Source of the DNA: Actinomycetota bacterium
GTDB lineage: Bacteria > Actinomycetota > Thermoleophilia > Solirubrobacterales > Solirubrobacteraceae
Direction: 5' to 3'
DNA length: 12,051 nucleotides
Assembly: GCA_009699915.1 (NCBI GenBank)
Contig: WLNG01000021.1
Coordinates: 1-12,051, forward strand
The notes beneath the pieces were generated by a model. It saw only the letters and a program-made list of their open reading frames with translations, was not told where the DNA came from and did no database searches. Shown here one piece after another: positions 5,523-12,051 of the stretch (its first letter is position 1; every line of letters starts with the position of its first letter). The position numbers and the translations under genes are program-made.

Positions 5523-6761
5523 TCAGTCGAACGCGCCGACGGGGGCGGGCATGCCGGCTCGAGCGTTGATCTCCTGACGGCCGATCGCCCGCAGATGGAC
5601 CTCGTCGGGACCATCCACGAAGCGCAGCGTGCGCGCGTGGGCGTACATCGCGGCGAGCGGGAAGTCGCCCGAAAGGCCGGCCGCACCGAAGGACTGGATC
5701 GCCCGGTCGATCACCTGGCCGGCCATCCGCGCAGCGACGACCTTGATCGCCGCGATCTCCTTGCGGGCTGCCTTGTTGCCGACGTTGTCCATCATCCACG
5801 CCGCTTTGAGCGTGAGCAGGCGCGCCTGCTCGATCTCGACGCTGGAGAGCGCGATCCACTCGCGGATCACCCCGCGATCGGCGATCGGCGCGCCGAAGGC
5901 GACGCGGTTGGCGACCCGGTCGATCATCAGTTCCAGCGCACGCTGGGACATCCCGATCGCGCGCATGCAGTGGTGGATGCGGCCCGGGCCCAGGCGCGCC
6001 TGGGCGACGGCGAAGCCCTGGCCCTCCTCGTGGATGAGGTTCTCCTTCGGAACGCGCACGTTCTCGTAGCGCACCACAGGGTGGCCGTGCTGATCGTCGT
6101 AACCGAGCACCGTGAGATGACGCTCAACCGTCACGCCGGGCGAATCGAACGGCACGAGGATCATCGAATGGCGCGCGTACTTCGGACCGTCAGGGTTGGA
6201 GACGCCCATCACGATCGCGACCTTGCAGCGCGGGTCGGCGGCTCCGGTGCTCCACCACTTACGGCCGTTGACGACATACTCGTCGCCGTCGCGCTGGATC
6301 GTCGCCTGCATGTTCGTCGCGTCGCTCGAGGCGACGGCCGGCTCGGTCATGCCGAAGCAGGAGCGGATCTCGCCCTCGAGCAGCGGGTGGAGCCAGCGCT
6401 CCTGCTGCTCGGGCGTGCCGAACATGTGCAGGACCTCCATGTTCCCCGTGTCAGGGGCCGAGCAGTTGATCGACTCGGGCGCGATCTCGATGCTGCGGCC
6501 GCAGATCTCGGCAATCGGCGCGTACTCGAGGTTCGAGAGGCCTGCCCCGTGGACCTCGTCGTTCGGCAGGAAGAGATTCCAGAGCCCGCGCGAACGCGCC
6601 TCCTGCTTCAGATCCTCAACCACCTGAGGATGCTCGTGCGGATCGGCGGCCTCGCGCCGCTGCCGGGCGTAGACCGGTTCGGCCGGGTAGACGCACTCCT
6701 CCATGAACTGGTTCATGCGGTGCTGGAAGTCGAGCGAGCGCTCGCTGTGGGCGAAGTCCAT
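5523..6761 (-). CDS. Acyl-CoA dehydrogenase (ACAD10/11-like)
   Basis: 412 residues from ATG at 6761; the frame stays open upstream, but the extension would run through the divergent kinase gene. It has an all-helical N-terminal domain, then [16 protein letters not shown] (~135-150), which binds FAD and substrate, then [13 protein letters not shown] (~162-174). The C-terminal helical domain ends in [10 protein letters not shown] (~380-389), the version of the active-site segment typical of the ACAD10/ACAD11-like branch. The family oxidises acyl-CoA to enoyl-CoA with FAD and electron-transfer flavoprotein. The divergent APH-like kinase 61 bp away mirrors the kinase-ACAD fusion of ACAD10/11, which turns 4-hydroxyacyl-CoAs into enoyl-CoAs through a phosphorylated intermediate. 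That substrate is inferred. It is the first gene of a four-gene unit. Confidence 0.92.
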   Translation of the reverse strand: MDFAHSERSLDFQHRMNQFMEECVYPAEPVYARQRREAADPHEHPQVVEDLKQEARSRGLWNLFLPNDEVHGAGLSNLEYAPIAEICGRSIEIAPESINCSAPDTGNMEVLHMFGTPEQQERWLHPLLEGEIRSCFGMTEPAVASSDATNMQATIQRDGDEYVVNGRKWWSTGAADPRCKVAIVMGVSNPDGPKYARHSMILVPFDSPGVTVERHLTVLGYDDQHGHPVVRYENVRVPKENLIHEEGQGFAVAQARLGPGRIHHCMRAIGMSQRALELMIDRVANRVAFGAPIADRGVIREWIALSSVEIEQARLLTLKAAWMMDNVGNKAARKEIAAIKVVAARMAGQVIDRAIQSFGAAGLSGDFPLAAMYAHARTLRFVDGPDEVHLRAIGRQEINARAGMPAPVGAFD

Positions 6762-6822
6762 GCGCGGATCGTATGCCTTTCCCGGCCGGGCGACCCGGTC
6801 GGACGGCGGTACCTTTGCGGAC
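6762..6822. promoter_or_regulatory. Divergent intergenic region between ACAD and APH-like kinase
   Basis: These 61 bases must hold both promoters if the two starts are right. They contain the palindrome CCCGGCCGGG near 6780 and two similar CCTTT-containing motifs. I see no convincing -35/-10 pair in either direction and no strong ribosome site for either gene; leaderless transcripts are possible. Confidence 0.4.
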
Positions 6823-7908
6823 GTGTCCATCCACGCCATCGCCCCCGATGACATCGTCCGCACGCACGCCGACGGCGCCTGCAACGCGCGCGAGCCGCTC
6901 GTGGTGCTCGAGCCGCTGATCGCCTTCCTCGACGAGCACGGGATCGGGGCCGGGGAGCCGTCGCTGGCCCCGCTCGGGGAGGGCCACTCGAACGTCACCT
7001 ATCTCGTTGAGCGCGGCGGAACCGAGTTCGTCCTGCGGCGCCCGCCGCGCGGTCCGCTGCCGCCGAGTGCGCACGACGTGCTGCGCGAGGCCCGGGTCCT
7101 GCGGGCGCTGGAGGGCCGCGCGCGCGTGCCGCGGATCCTCGCCGTCTGCGAGGACTCCGCACCGATCGGCGCGCCCTTCTGCGTGATGGAGAAGATCGAC
7201 GGGCATGTGATCACCGACCGCGTTCCGCAGGTGCTCGGCACGCCACAGGATCAGCGTCGCCTCGGGGAGGAACTGGTCGACGCGCTCGTCGAACTGCACG
7301 CGGTCGACTGGCGGGCCGCCGGGCTGGAGGACTTCGGCAAACCGACCGGCTACTGCGAGCGTCAAGTCCGGCGGTTCCGCGGTCTCTGGGACATCAATCG
7401 CACGCGTGAGATCGCCGAGATCGACGCAGTCGCACAGTGGCTCGGAGCGAACCTGCCCCAGTCGCCCGCCGCGACGATCGTTCACGGCGATTTCCGCCTC
7501 GGCAACATGGTCTACGCGCCCGAGCCGCCGGCGCGGCTCGCGGCGATCCTCGACTGGGAGATGGCGACGATCGGCGATCCGCTCGCCGATCTGGGCTATC
7601 TGGCAACGCTCTGGTCCGACCGCGACGACCCCACGGGTGGGCCGCTGGCGATCACCGCCGTGACGCGCCAGCCGGGGTTCCTGCGCCGCGACGAGCTGAT
7701 CGCCCGTTACGAGGAGCGCTCCGGCCGTTCAATGACCGACATCCGCTGGTACCAGACGCTCGCGGTCTGGAAGTTCGCGATCTTTATGGAGGGCAACTAC
7801 AAGCGTGCCGTCACCGGTGCGAGCGACGACCCCTTCAACCTCCAGTTCGGTGAGGGCGTGCTCCAGCTTGCCGCGCATGCCCGGGAGCTGGCGCTCGGCG
7901 GCACCTAG
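6823..7908 (+). CDS. APH-like phosphotransferase (acyl-CoA-associated kinase)
   Basis: 361 residues from GTG at 6823; a longer reading from ATG 6703 would overlap the dehydrogenase. It has an ATP-lobe segment [12 protein letters not shown] (~51-62), then VLRRPP and [12 protein letters not shown], characteristic of the ACAD10/11 kinase branch. The catalytic loop HGDFRLGN (221-228) has Asp223 and Asn228. The metal-binding [11 protein letters not shown] (243-253) has Asp244. The family name refers to aminoglycoside kinases, but this branch is metabolic: partners phosphorylate a hydroxyl on an acyl-CoA so that the dehydrogenase partner can eliminate or isomerise it (ACAD10/11; LvaA in levulinate catabolism). 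It is divergent from the dehydrogenase, and its TAG overlaps the convergent CtaG stop (shared CTAG, 7905-7908). Confidence 0.9.
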   Translation: MSIHAIAPDDIVRTHADGACNAREPLVVLEPLIAFLDEHGIGAGEPSLAPLGEGHSNVTYLVERGGTEFVLRRPPRGPLPPSAHDVLREARVLRALEGRARVPRILAVCEDSAPIGAPFCVMEKIDGHVITDRVPQVLGTPQDQRRLGEELVDALVELHAVDWRAAGLEDFGKPTGYCERQVRRFRGLWDINRTREIAEIDAVAQWLGANLPQSPAATIVHGDFRLGNMVYAPEPPARLAAILDWEMATIGDPLADLGYLATLWSDRDDPTGGPLAITAVTRQPGFLRRDELIARYEERSGRSMTDIRWYQTLAVWKFAIFMEGNYKRAVTGASDDPFNLQFGEGVLQLAAHARELALGGT

Positions 7909-8828
7909 ACCGGCGACTCCGGCGCGAAGCGCTCGCCGGCGAGGATCCGCTGCTCGAGCTCGGCGCCGCGGCCCGCCGCCACAGCGCGGCCGGCGCGGCG
8001 CGTGTCGAGTGCGACGCCCCGCTCGGCGGCGAGATCGAGCAGGCGCTGACGCTCTTCGCTCTGCCGGGCGGCCCGCAGGAACAGCCAGCAGAAGAGGCCG
8101 AGGGTGACGATCGACCCCTCGATCATCATCACCGCGCCCGCCGTGACCTGATCTCCGCCGGCCGAGATGTTCCACTGCGCCTCGCCGGGACGGTAGACGT
8201 CGTAAAGCGGCGAGCCGCCGAAGACGAAGATGTTCCCCAGCACCCCGGCGGTCAGCCGGACGGCGACGATGTACCCGAGCGCCGCCGCGTTCCCGAACCA
8301 CGCCGGCTTGGGCAGCGGCCCGAGCAGTGCCATCCACATGTTCATCCCCAGCGCGAGGAAGAGCATGTGCTGGAGCGCATGCACGTTGTCGTGGCGCACC
8401 GCAGCCTCGTGCAGGACACGCGTGTGCCAGAGGTAGAGGTTCGCCGCCCACAGCAGGTAGGCGAGGACCGGGTGCGCGAGGACGCGCAGCGCGCCCATGC
8501 CGGGCAGGCGCAGAATCGGCGCGAGCAGCGGCCCGGTGAGCCCCAGCACGAGCAGCAACGAGCCGAGATCGCCGATCAGCAGGTGCTCGAGCATGTGCGC
8601 CCAGAAGAGGTCGTCGCCCATCGCCGCAAGCGGCGTGAGCAGCGCGAGCGCGATCAGCAGGATGCCCCCGCAGAAGCACACGACCCGCCAGCCAGGGACG
8701 GCGCGCGGCGTCCCGCGCAGCCGGCGCATGCCCGCGATGTACAGCGCGAGCCAGGCCGCTATCCCGATCAGGATCGGCAGCGCCTCGGTGACGGTGGGCC
8801 AGCGGATGTTGCCGGCGGCGATCAGCAC
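7905..8828 (-). CDS. ctaG: caa3-type cytochrome c oxidase assembly factor CtaG
   Basis: 307 residues, GTG start at 8828. About seven membrane segments are visible, for example ~16-33, 49-68, 86-106, 118-134, 152-169, 182-203 and 228-252. HMLEHLLIGD (78-87) and a later His cluster (H135, H140, H150, H154 in a ...HALQHMLF pattern) fit the conserved His set of the Caa3_CtaG family. The family helps deliver copper to the CuA/CuB centres of cytochrome oxidase. The soluble C-terminal ~55 residues are charged. No cox genes are in the window, so it is a stand-alone copy. Its stop overlaps that of the APH-like gene. An EamA transporter lies 24 bp upstream. Confidence 0.9.
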   Translation of the reverse strand: MLIAAGNIRWPTVTEALPILIGIAAWLALYIAGMRRLRGTPRAVPGWRVVCFCGGILLIALALLTPLAAMGDDLFWAHMLEHLLIGDLGSLLLVLGLTGPLLAPILRLPGMGALRVLAHPVLAYLLWAANLYLWHTRVLHEAAVRHDNVHALQHMLFLALGMNMWMALLGPLPKPAWFGNAAALGYIVAVRLTAGVLGNIFVFGGSPLYDVYRPGEAQWNISAGGDQVTAGAVMMIEGSIVTLGLFCWLFLRAARQSEERQRLLDLAAERGVALDTRRAGRAVAAGRGAELEQRILAGERFAPESPV

Positions 8829-8842
8829 ACTCGCAGCGTACG

Positions 8843-8870
8843 CCCGCGGCGATCAGCCCGCGGCGATCAG
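8843..8870. repeat. 14-bp tandem duplication at the end of the EamA gene
   Basis: CCCGCGGCGATCAG occurs twice in a row (8843-8856, 8857-8870). On the minus strand the first unit of the pair encodes the last residues LIAAG, and the junction creates the TGA stop at 8855-8853. A slippage duplication of 14 bp (not a multiple of 3) may have set the present C-terminus. Confidence 0.7.
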
Positions 8871-9701
8871 CGCGATGCCACCGAATGCGAGCAGAACGCC
8901 GACCGCTTGCAGGCGCCGCAGACGCTCGTCCAGGACGCCGCGCGCGAGCAGCACGGTCATCACCGGGTAGAGCGCCCCGACGACCGCGACAACGCTCAGT
9001 GCGCCGTTGGTCTGGGCGATCGCGTAGAGCGCCGTCGCTCCGGCGTCAAAACAGGCCGCCGCGATGAGCAGCGGGCGCTCGCGGCGCGCCGGGAGCGATG
9101 GGCGCCGGAGCAGCACGACCGCGATCAGCGGCGGCAGGACGGTGAGCCGCATCAGGAAGATCAGCCACGGGATGCTCACGTCGGCCGCCGCGTCGGAGAA
9201 GGTGAAATACCCGCCGAAGCCCAGCGCCGACCCGAGCGCCAAGGCGATCGCCAGCCGCGAGCGGCGCGTGTGCTCGTGGCGCTCCTCCTCCACCGCGGCC
9301 TCCAGCGAGACGAGCAGGACCCCGGTGAGCGCACAGGCCATCCCCGCACCGATCAGGACGGTCATCGGGTCGCCGCTGACCAGCCCGACGATCACCGGGA
9401 CGGCGACGCCGCACGCCGAGAGCGGCGCCACGATGCTCATCTTCCCGATTGAGAGCGCTTGGTAGAAGAGCAGCAGCCCGCCTGCGCCGCAGATCCCCGC
9501 GGCGGCCGCCAGCGCGACCGTGCCCGCATCGGGGAACGGATCGCCTGCGACCAGCACCACCACACCGGTGACCACGAGGCTCGCGGCCTCGATCACGAGC
9601 AGAACCCCGAAGACCGAGGAGCGCCGCGTCGCCATTCCTCCGATGAAGTCGGAGCTGCCCCACATCCCCGAGGCGACGAGCGAGAGCAGGATCGCGAGCA
9701 C
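8853..9701 (-). CDS. EamA-family (DMT superfamily) transporter
   Basis: 282 residues, GTG start at 9701. About ten hydrophobic helices are arranged as two similar halves of five, separated by a charged linker (AAVEEERHEHTRRSR, ~134-148), the hallmark of two EamA repeats. The first helix carries SGMWGSSDFIGG, and the end of the first half has FYQALSIGKMSIVAPLSA; the second half has TALYAIAQTNGALSVVAVVGALYP, the paired pattern of DMT exporters. The family exports amino acids, metabolites or drugs; nothing here fixes the substrate. It is followed by ctaG in the same direction, so they may be co-transcribed. No good ribosome site is seen before the GTG. Confidence 0.9.
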   Translation of the reverse strand: MLAILLSLVASGMWGSSDFIGGMATRRSSVFGVLLVIEAASLVVTGVVVLVAGDPFPDAGTVALAAAAGICGAGGLLLFYQALSIGKMSIVAPLSACGVAVPVIVGLVSGDPMTVLIGAGMACALTGVLLVSLEAAVEEERHEHTRRSRLAIALALGSALGFGGYFTFSDAAADVSIPWLIFLMRLTVLPPLIAVVLLRRPSLPARRERPLLIAAACFDAGATALYAIAQTNGALSVVAVVGALYPVMTVLLARGVLDERLRRLQAVGVLLAFGGIALIAAG

Positions 9702-9714
9702 TGCCCGGCGAGTC

Positions 9715-9742
9715 TAGGCGGGCGCCGGGCGGCGCCCGCCTA
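9715..9742 (-). terminator. Strong hairpin between HtrA-like gene and EamA gene
   Basis: TAGGCGGGCGCC-GGGC-GGCGCCCGCCTA: a perfect 12-bp stem with a 4-base loop. It lies about 15 bases past the HtrA-like stop and about 14 before the EamA start. It likely ends the protease transcript and separates it from the EamA/ctaG unit. No T-run follows on the minus strand. Confidence 0.6.
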
Positions 9743-9756
9743 AAGCCGGGTGCGCG

Positions 9757-10581
9757 TCAGACGACCGGCGTGTCCGCGCCGGCCTGCGACTGCGGCGCGA
9801 TCTGCTCGCCCGCATCGGAGATCTGTGCGAGGACGTCGGGGACCGAGATCGCAAAGCCGATGCCGACGTTGCCGCCGCCGTTCGGCGCGGTGATCTGCGA
9901 GTTGACGCCGACCACCTCGCCACGCAGGTTGAGCAGCGGGCCACCCGAGTTGCCCGGGTTGATCGCCGCATCGGTCTGCAGCGCGCCGCTGATCGTCGCA
10001 CCGGACGGCGCCTCGATATCGCGACCGGTGGCCGAGATGATGCCCTCGGTGAGGGTCTGCGCAAGGCCGTACGGGCTGCCGATCGCGAAGACCGTCTCCC
10101 CGACCTGGGGCGACGCAGCCGCGAGCGGCAGATGCGCAAGGCCTTGGGCACCGTCGACGCGCAGCAGCGCGAGGTCGGTGGAGAGGCTGCCGCCGACGAT
10201 CCGCGCCGACTGCGGCGCTCCCTCCGGGCCGATCTTGACCTGGATGGCCTGGGAGCCCGCGACGACATGGGCGTTGGTGACGATCAGGCCGTCAGCGGTG
10301 ATGACGAAGCCCGACCCGGTCGCGACGCCCTGGTCGGTCTGGGACTGGATGAAGACAACGGCATCCTTGGATCGGGCGTAGACGCCGGCGGCCCCCTGCT
10401 GGACCGCCGGCCGGGGGCTTGCCTGCTGGTCGCTCGAGCGGACGACCCGCTCAAGTGAGGCGGCGGGCGCGACCGGCGCGCCGCCGGACTGGGATGAGCT
10501 GAGCTGGGTGCCCGCGATGACGCCGAGTCCGCCGACTGCCACGGTGATCGCTGCGGCTGTGATGCTGCGAGTGGAGATCAT
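9757..10581 (-). CDS. Membrane-anchored trypsin-like (HtrA/DegP-type, S1C) serine protease without PDZ
   Basis: 274 residues. A short N-terminal hydrophobic segment (~6-25) serves as anchor or signal, followed by a Ser/Pro/Gln-rich spacer to ~60 and then the protease domain. The triad is visible: His105 in VTNAHVV, Asp136 in STDLALLRV and Ser212 in INPGNSGGPL. GSGFVITADGLIVTNAHV and VFAIGSPYGL are S1C signatures. The chain ends about 30 residues after IGFAISVPDV, exactly where HtrA proteins continue into a PDZ domain, so PDZ regulation is absent. It probably acts on the outer face of the membrane in protein quality control or regulated cleavage. ATG at 10581 is favoured because it yields the signal segment; the ribosome site is weak. 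Confidence 0.9.
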   Translation of the reverse strand: MISTRSITAAAITVAVGGLGVIAGTQLSSSQSGGAPVAPAASLERVVRSSDQQASPRPAVQQGAAGVYARSKDAVVFIQSQTDQGVATGSGFVITADGLIVTNAHVVAGSQAIQVKIGPEGAPQSARIVGGSLSTDLALLRVDGAQGLAHLPLAAASPQVGETVFAIGSPYGLAQTLTEGIISATGRDIEAPSGATISGALQTDAAINPGNSGGPLLNLRGEVVGVNSQITAPNGGGNVGIGFAISVPDVLAQISDAGEQIAPQSQAGADTPVV

Positions 10582-10674
10582 GCCCGCACTCTGCGCTCCA
10601 ACCCTGCAGCGCCGCTGAAGGCTCCCCCAATTCTCCCTACGCGGGAGCGAAAGGTTCGCTAAACCGCTCGAGCG
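10582..10674. other. Intergenic region with small inverted repeats
   Basis: 93 bases between the ALDH stop and the HtrA-like start. It holds CTCCC-TACGC-GGGAG (10633-10647), AGCGAA-AGG-TTCGCT (10646-10660) and the palindrome CGCTCGAGCG (10665-10674). One of these may end the ALDH transcript. I see no convincing promoter for the protease. Confidence 0.4.
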
Positions 10675-12051
10675 TCAGGATCTCCGGCCGCGACCGTTCA
10701 GGAAGGCGATGAGCTTGCCGATCCGGCGCGTGTTCGCCTTCGTGTTGGGGAACATGTGCAGGTCGCGCTTGGGGAAGCTGCGCGAGATCACGATCGTCTG
10801 CGGCTCGCAGAACTTCCGGATCCCGTTGGCGCCGTGACGGCTGCCGACCCCCGACTGCTTGGCGCCGCCCATCGGCAGCTCGAGCGCCGTGTAGTTGATC
10901 ATCGCGTCGTTCACACAGACCGCGCCACTGTGGATGCGCCGCGCTACCTCCTCACCGCGGGCGAGATCCTTCGTGAAGACCGCGCCGCCAAGCCCGTAGA
11001 CCGAGTCGTTCGCCAGGCGGATCGCCTCCTCCGCGTCGGCGACCTTCATCACAGGAAGCGTCGGCCCGAAGGTCTCCTGCGTCATCGCCTCCATCGTGTG
11101 GTCGACGTCGACGAGCAGCGTCGGCTCGAAGAAGAGCCCGTCACCCTCGCGGCGATGGCCGCCGACGAGCACCTTCGCGCCCTTGGCAACGGCATCCGCA
11201 ACATGGCGCTCGACGATGTCCAGCTGCGGCGGGAAGGTCATCGCGCCGACGTCGGTGGTGCCGGGCGACGCGTCATGGCCCTGCCGCAGCGCTGCGACCT
11301 TCGTCGTCACCTTCTGGAGGAACTCGTCGTAGACGGGCGCTTCGACGTAGACGCGCTCGATCGAGATGCAGGTCTGCCCACTGTTCTGCATTGAGTAGTA
11401 GACGGCGGCGTTCGCTGCACGCTCAAGGTCGGCATCCTTCAGGACGATCAGCGGGTCCTTGCCGCCGAGCTCCAGCGCATATGGGATCAGACGCTCTGCC
11501 GCCTGGACGGCGACCTTGCGGCCCGTCTGCGTCGAGCCGGTGAACATGACCATGTCGACCGCGTCGACGAGCGCCCGGCCGGTCTCGCCCCTGCCGGTCG
11601 CGACCTGGTAGACGCCCTCGGGGAAGCCGCACTCGCGCAGGCACTCGCCCATCAGCAGCGAGGTCAGCGGCGTCACCTCTGACGGCTTGAGGATCACCGC
11701 GTTGCCGGCCATCAGCGCCGGGATGCAGTCGCCGAAGGAATTCGTGAGCGGGTAGTTCCACGGCCCGATCACTCCGACGACGCCGAGCGGCCGCCAGCGC
11801 ACGTGCAGCTTCTTGCCCTTGACGAAGAGCTGCGAAGAGCTGACCTTCTCGTCGGCCAGGTAGCGCGGACCCTGCTTGGCCCAGAAGCCGAAGGCGTGCG
11901 CCCCGTAGGAGATCTCGGCGAGCTGCGCGTCCTCGTAGGTCTTGCCGGTCTCGGAGATGATCGTGTCGATCACCCGGTCGCGATGGTCGATCAGCCACTT
12001 CTGCGCGCGCAGCATGAGACGCGCACGGCCGTCGAACCCCAGGCGCTCCCA
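10675..12051 (-). CDS. NAD(P)-dependent aldehyde dehydrogenase, N-terminus beyond window
   Basis: 458 codons are visible, open to the right edge. The first codons (WERLGFDGRARLML) match the internal helix before the ALDH core, so an upstream start lies outside. GPWNYP (~96-101), FTGSTQTGR (~170-178), LELGGKDP with general base Glu194 and NSGQTC with nucleophile Cys228 are in the right order and spacing; ETFGPTLPVM and NDSVYGLGG follow. The overall pattern resembles the succinate-semialdehyde dehydrogenase/GabD2-like branch common in actinobacteria. The last ~25 residues are basic and past the usual ALDH end. It oxidises an aldehyde to the acid; the substrate is not determinable from sequence alone. 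It is in the same direction as the HtrA-like gene but separated by 93 bp with inverted repeats. Confidence 0.93.
   Translation of the reverse strand, partial: WERLGFDGRARLMLRAQKWLIDHRDRVIDTIISETGKTYEDAQLAEISYGAHAFGFWAKQGPRYLADEKVSSSQLFVKGKKLHVRWRPLGVVGVIGPWNYPLTNSFGDCIPALMAGNAVILKPSEVTPLTSLLMGECLRECGFPEGVYQVATGRGETGRALVDAVDMVMFTGSTQTGRKVAVQAAERLIPYALELGGKDPLIVLKDADLERAANAAVYYSMQNSGQTCISIERVYVEAPVYDEFLQKVTTKVAALRQGHDASPGTTDVGAMTFPPQLDIVERHVADAVAKGAKVLVGGHRREGDGLFFEPTLLVDVDHTMEAMTQETFGPTLPVMKVADAEEAIRLANDSVYGLGGAVFTKDLARGEEVARRIHSGAVCVNDAMINYTALELPMGGAKQSGVGSRHGANGIRKFCEPQTIVISRSFPKRDLHMFPNTKANTRRIGKLIAFLNGRGRRS

Noticed and set aside
6703..6822. Longer N-terminus for the APH-like kinase from ATG 6703
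   Set aside because: The added 40 residues overlap the divergent dehydrogenase start region and do not look like kinase sequence; GTG 6823 fits the family length.
5169..6851. Long plus-strand open frame opposite the dehydrogenase and phosphatase
   Set aside because: It covers three minus-strand genes with clear family motifs, and its own translation is low-complexity Arg/Asp/Val-rich.
8367..9452. Plus-strand open frame opposite ctaG and the EamA gene
   Set aside because: It is antisense to two membrane proteins, and the polar Arg/Asp/Gln-rich product is what antisense of membrane helices gives in GC-rich DNA.
1..12051. CRISPR array, transposase or insertion sequence
   Set aside because: No regularly spaced repeats, no DDE/IS-type gene and no terminal inverted repeats were seen; the only repeats are the 38-bp pair and a 14-bp tandem.

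Overview
The DNA is strongly GC-rich, with G/C-dominated third codon positions and some GTG/TTG starts. It encodes a caa3-type CtaG, an acyl-CoA dehydrogenase beside an APH-like kinase, and secreted Ig/beta-rich proteins. Together these suggest a chromosomal segment of an aerobic actinomycete, probably of the Thermoleophilia/Solirubrobacterales type. That placement is inferred from gene style only; no rRNA or marker gene is present.

Left edge (1-972, minus strand): a candidate RiPP operon. A promoter-like TTGACC-N17-TAGCGT, whose -10 sits inside a short palindrome, precedes a GAGGAG ribosome site and a 42-residue peptide gene with an acidic/His leader, a YxxP motif and a single Cys. Three bases after its stop comes a radical SAM enzyme that runs off the window. 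This is the most interesting content of the window.

Junction zone (about 985-1123): a broken copy of the 3' end of the secreted protein gene found at 2862-4292, butted against 24 bp matching the 3' end of a tRNA-Ser gene whose 5' part is absent. This looks like a scar of integration or rearrangement. If the tRNA piece is an attachment-site remnant, its polarity puts the inserted DNA, including the peptide operon, on its left.

1185-4292: two convergent genes for exported proteins, a subtilisin-family protease (plus) and a beta-propeller/Ig-like protein (minus), separated by a hairpin.

4386-6761 (minus): a tight four-gene unit of acyl-CoA dehydrogenase, SixA-like histidine phosphatase, Nudix hydrolase and a small conserved-looking protein. 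The phosphatase/Nudix pair resembles a split mycobacterial MutT1. The dehydrogenase is divergent from an APH-like kinase (6823-7908), the two halves of the ACAD10/ACAD11 architecture, suggesting catabolism of hydroxylated acyl-CoAs.

7905-12051 (minus): a CtaG copper/oxidase assembly membrane protein whose stop overlaps that of the kinase, an EamA-type transporter, a strong hairpin, a membrane-anchored HtrA-like protease without a PDZ domain, and an aldehyde dehydrogenase cut by the right edge. These look like ordinary housekeeping or accessory metabolism.
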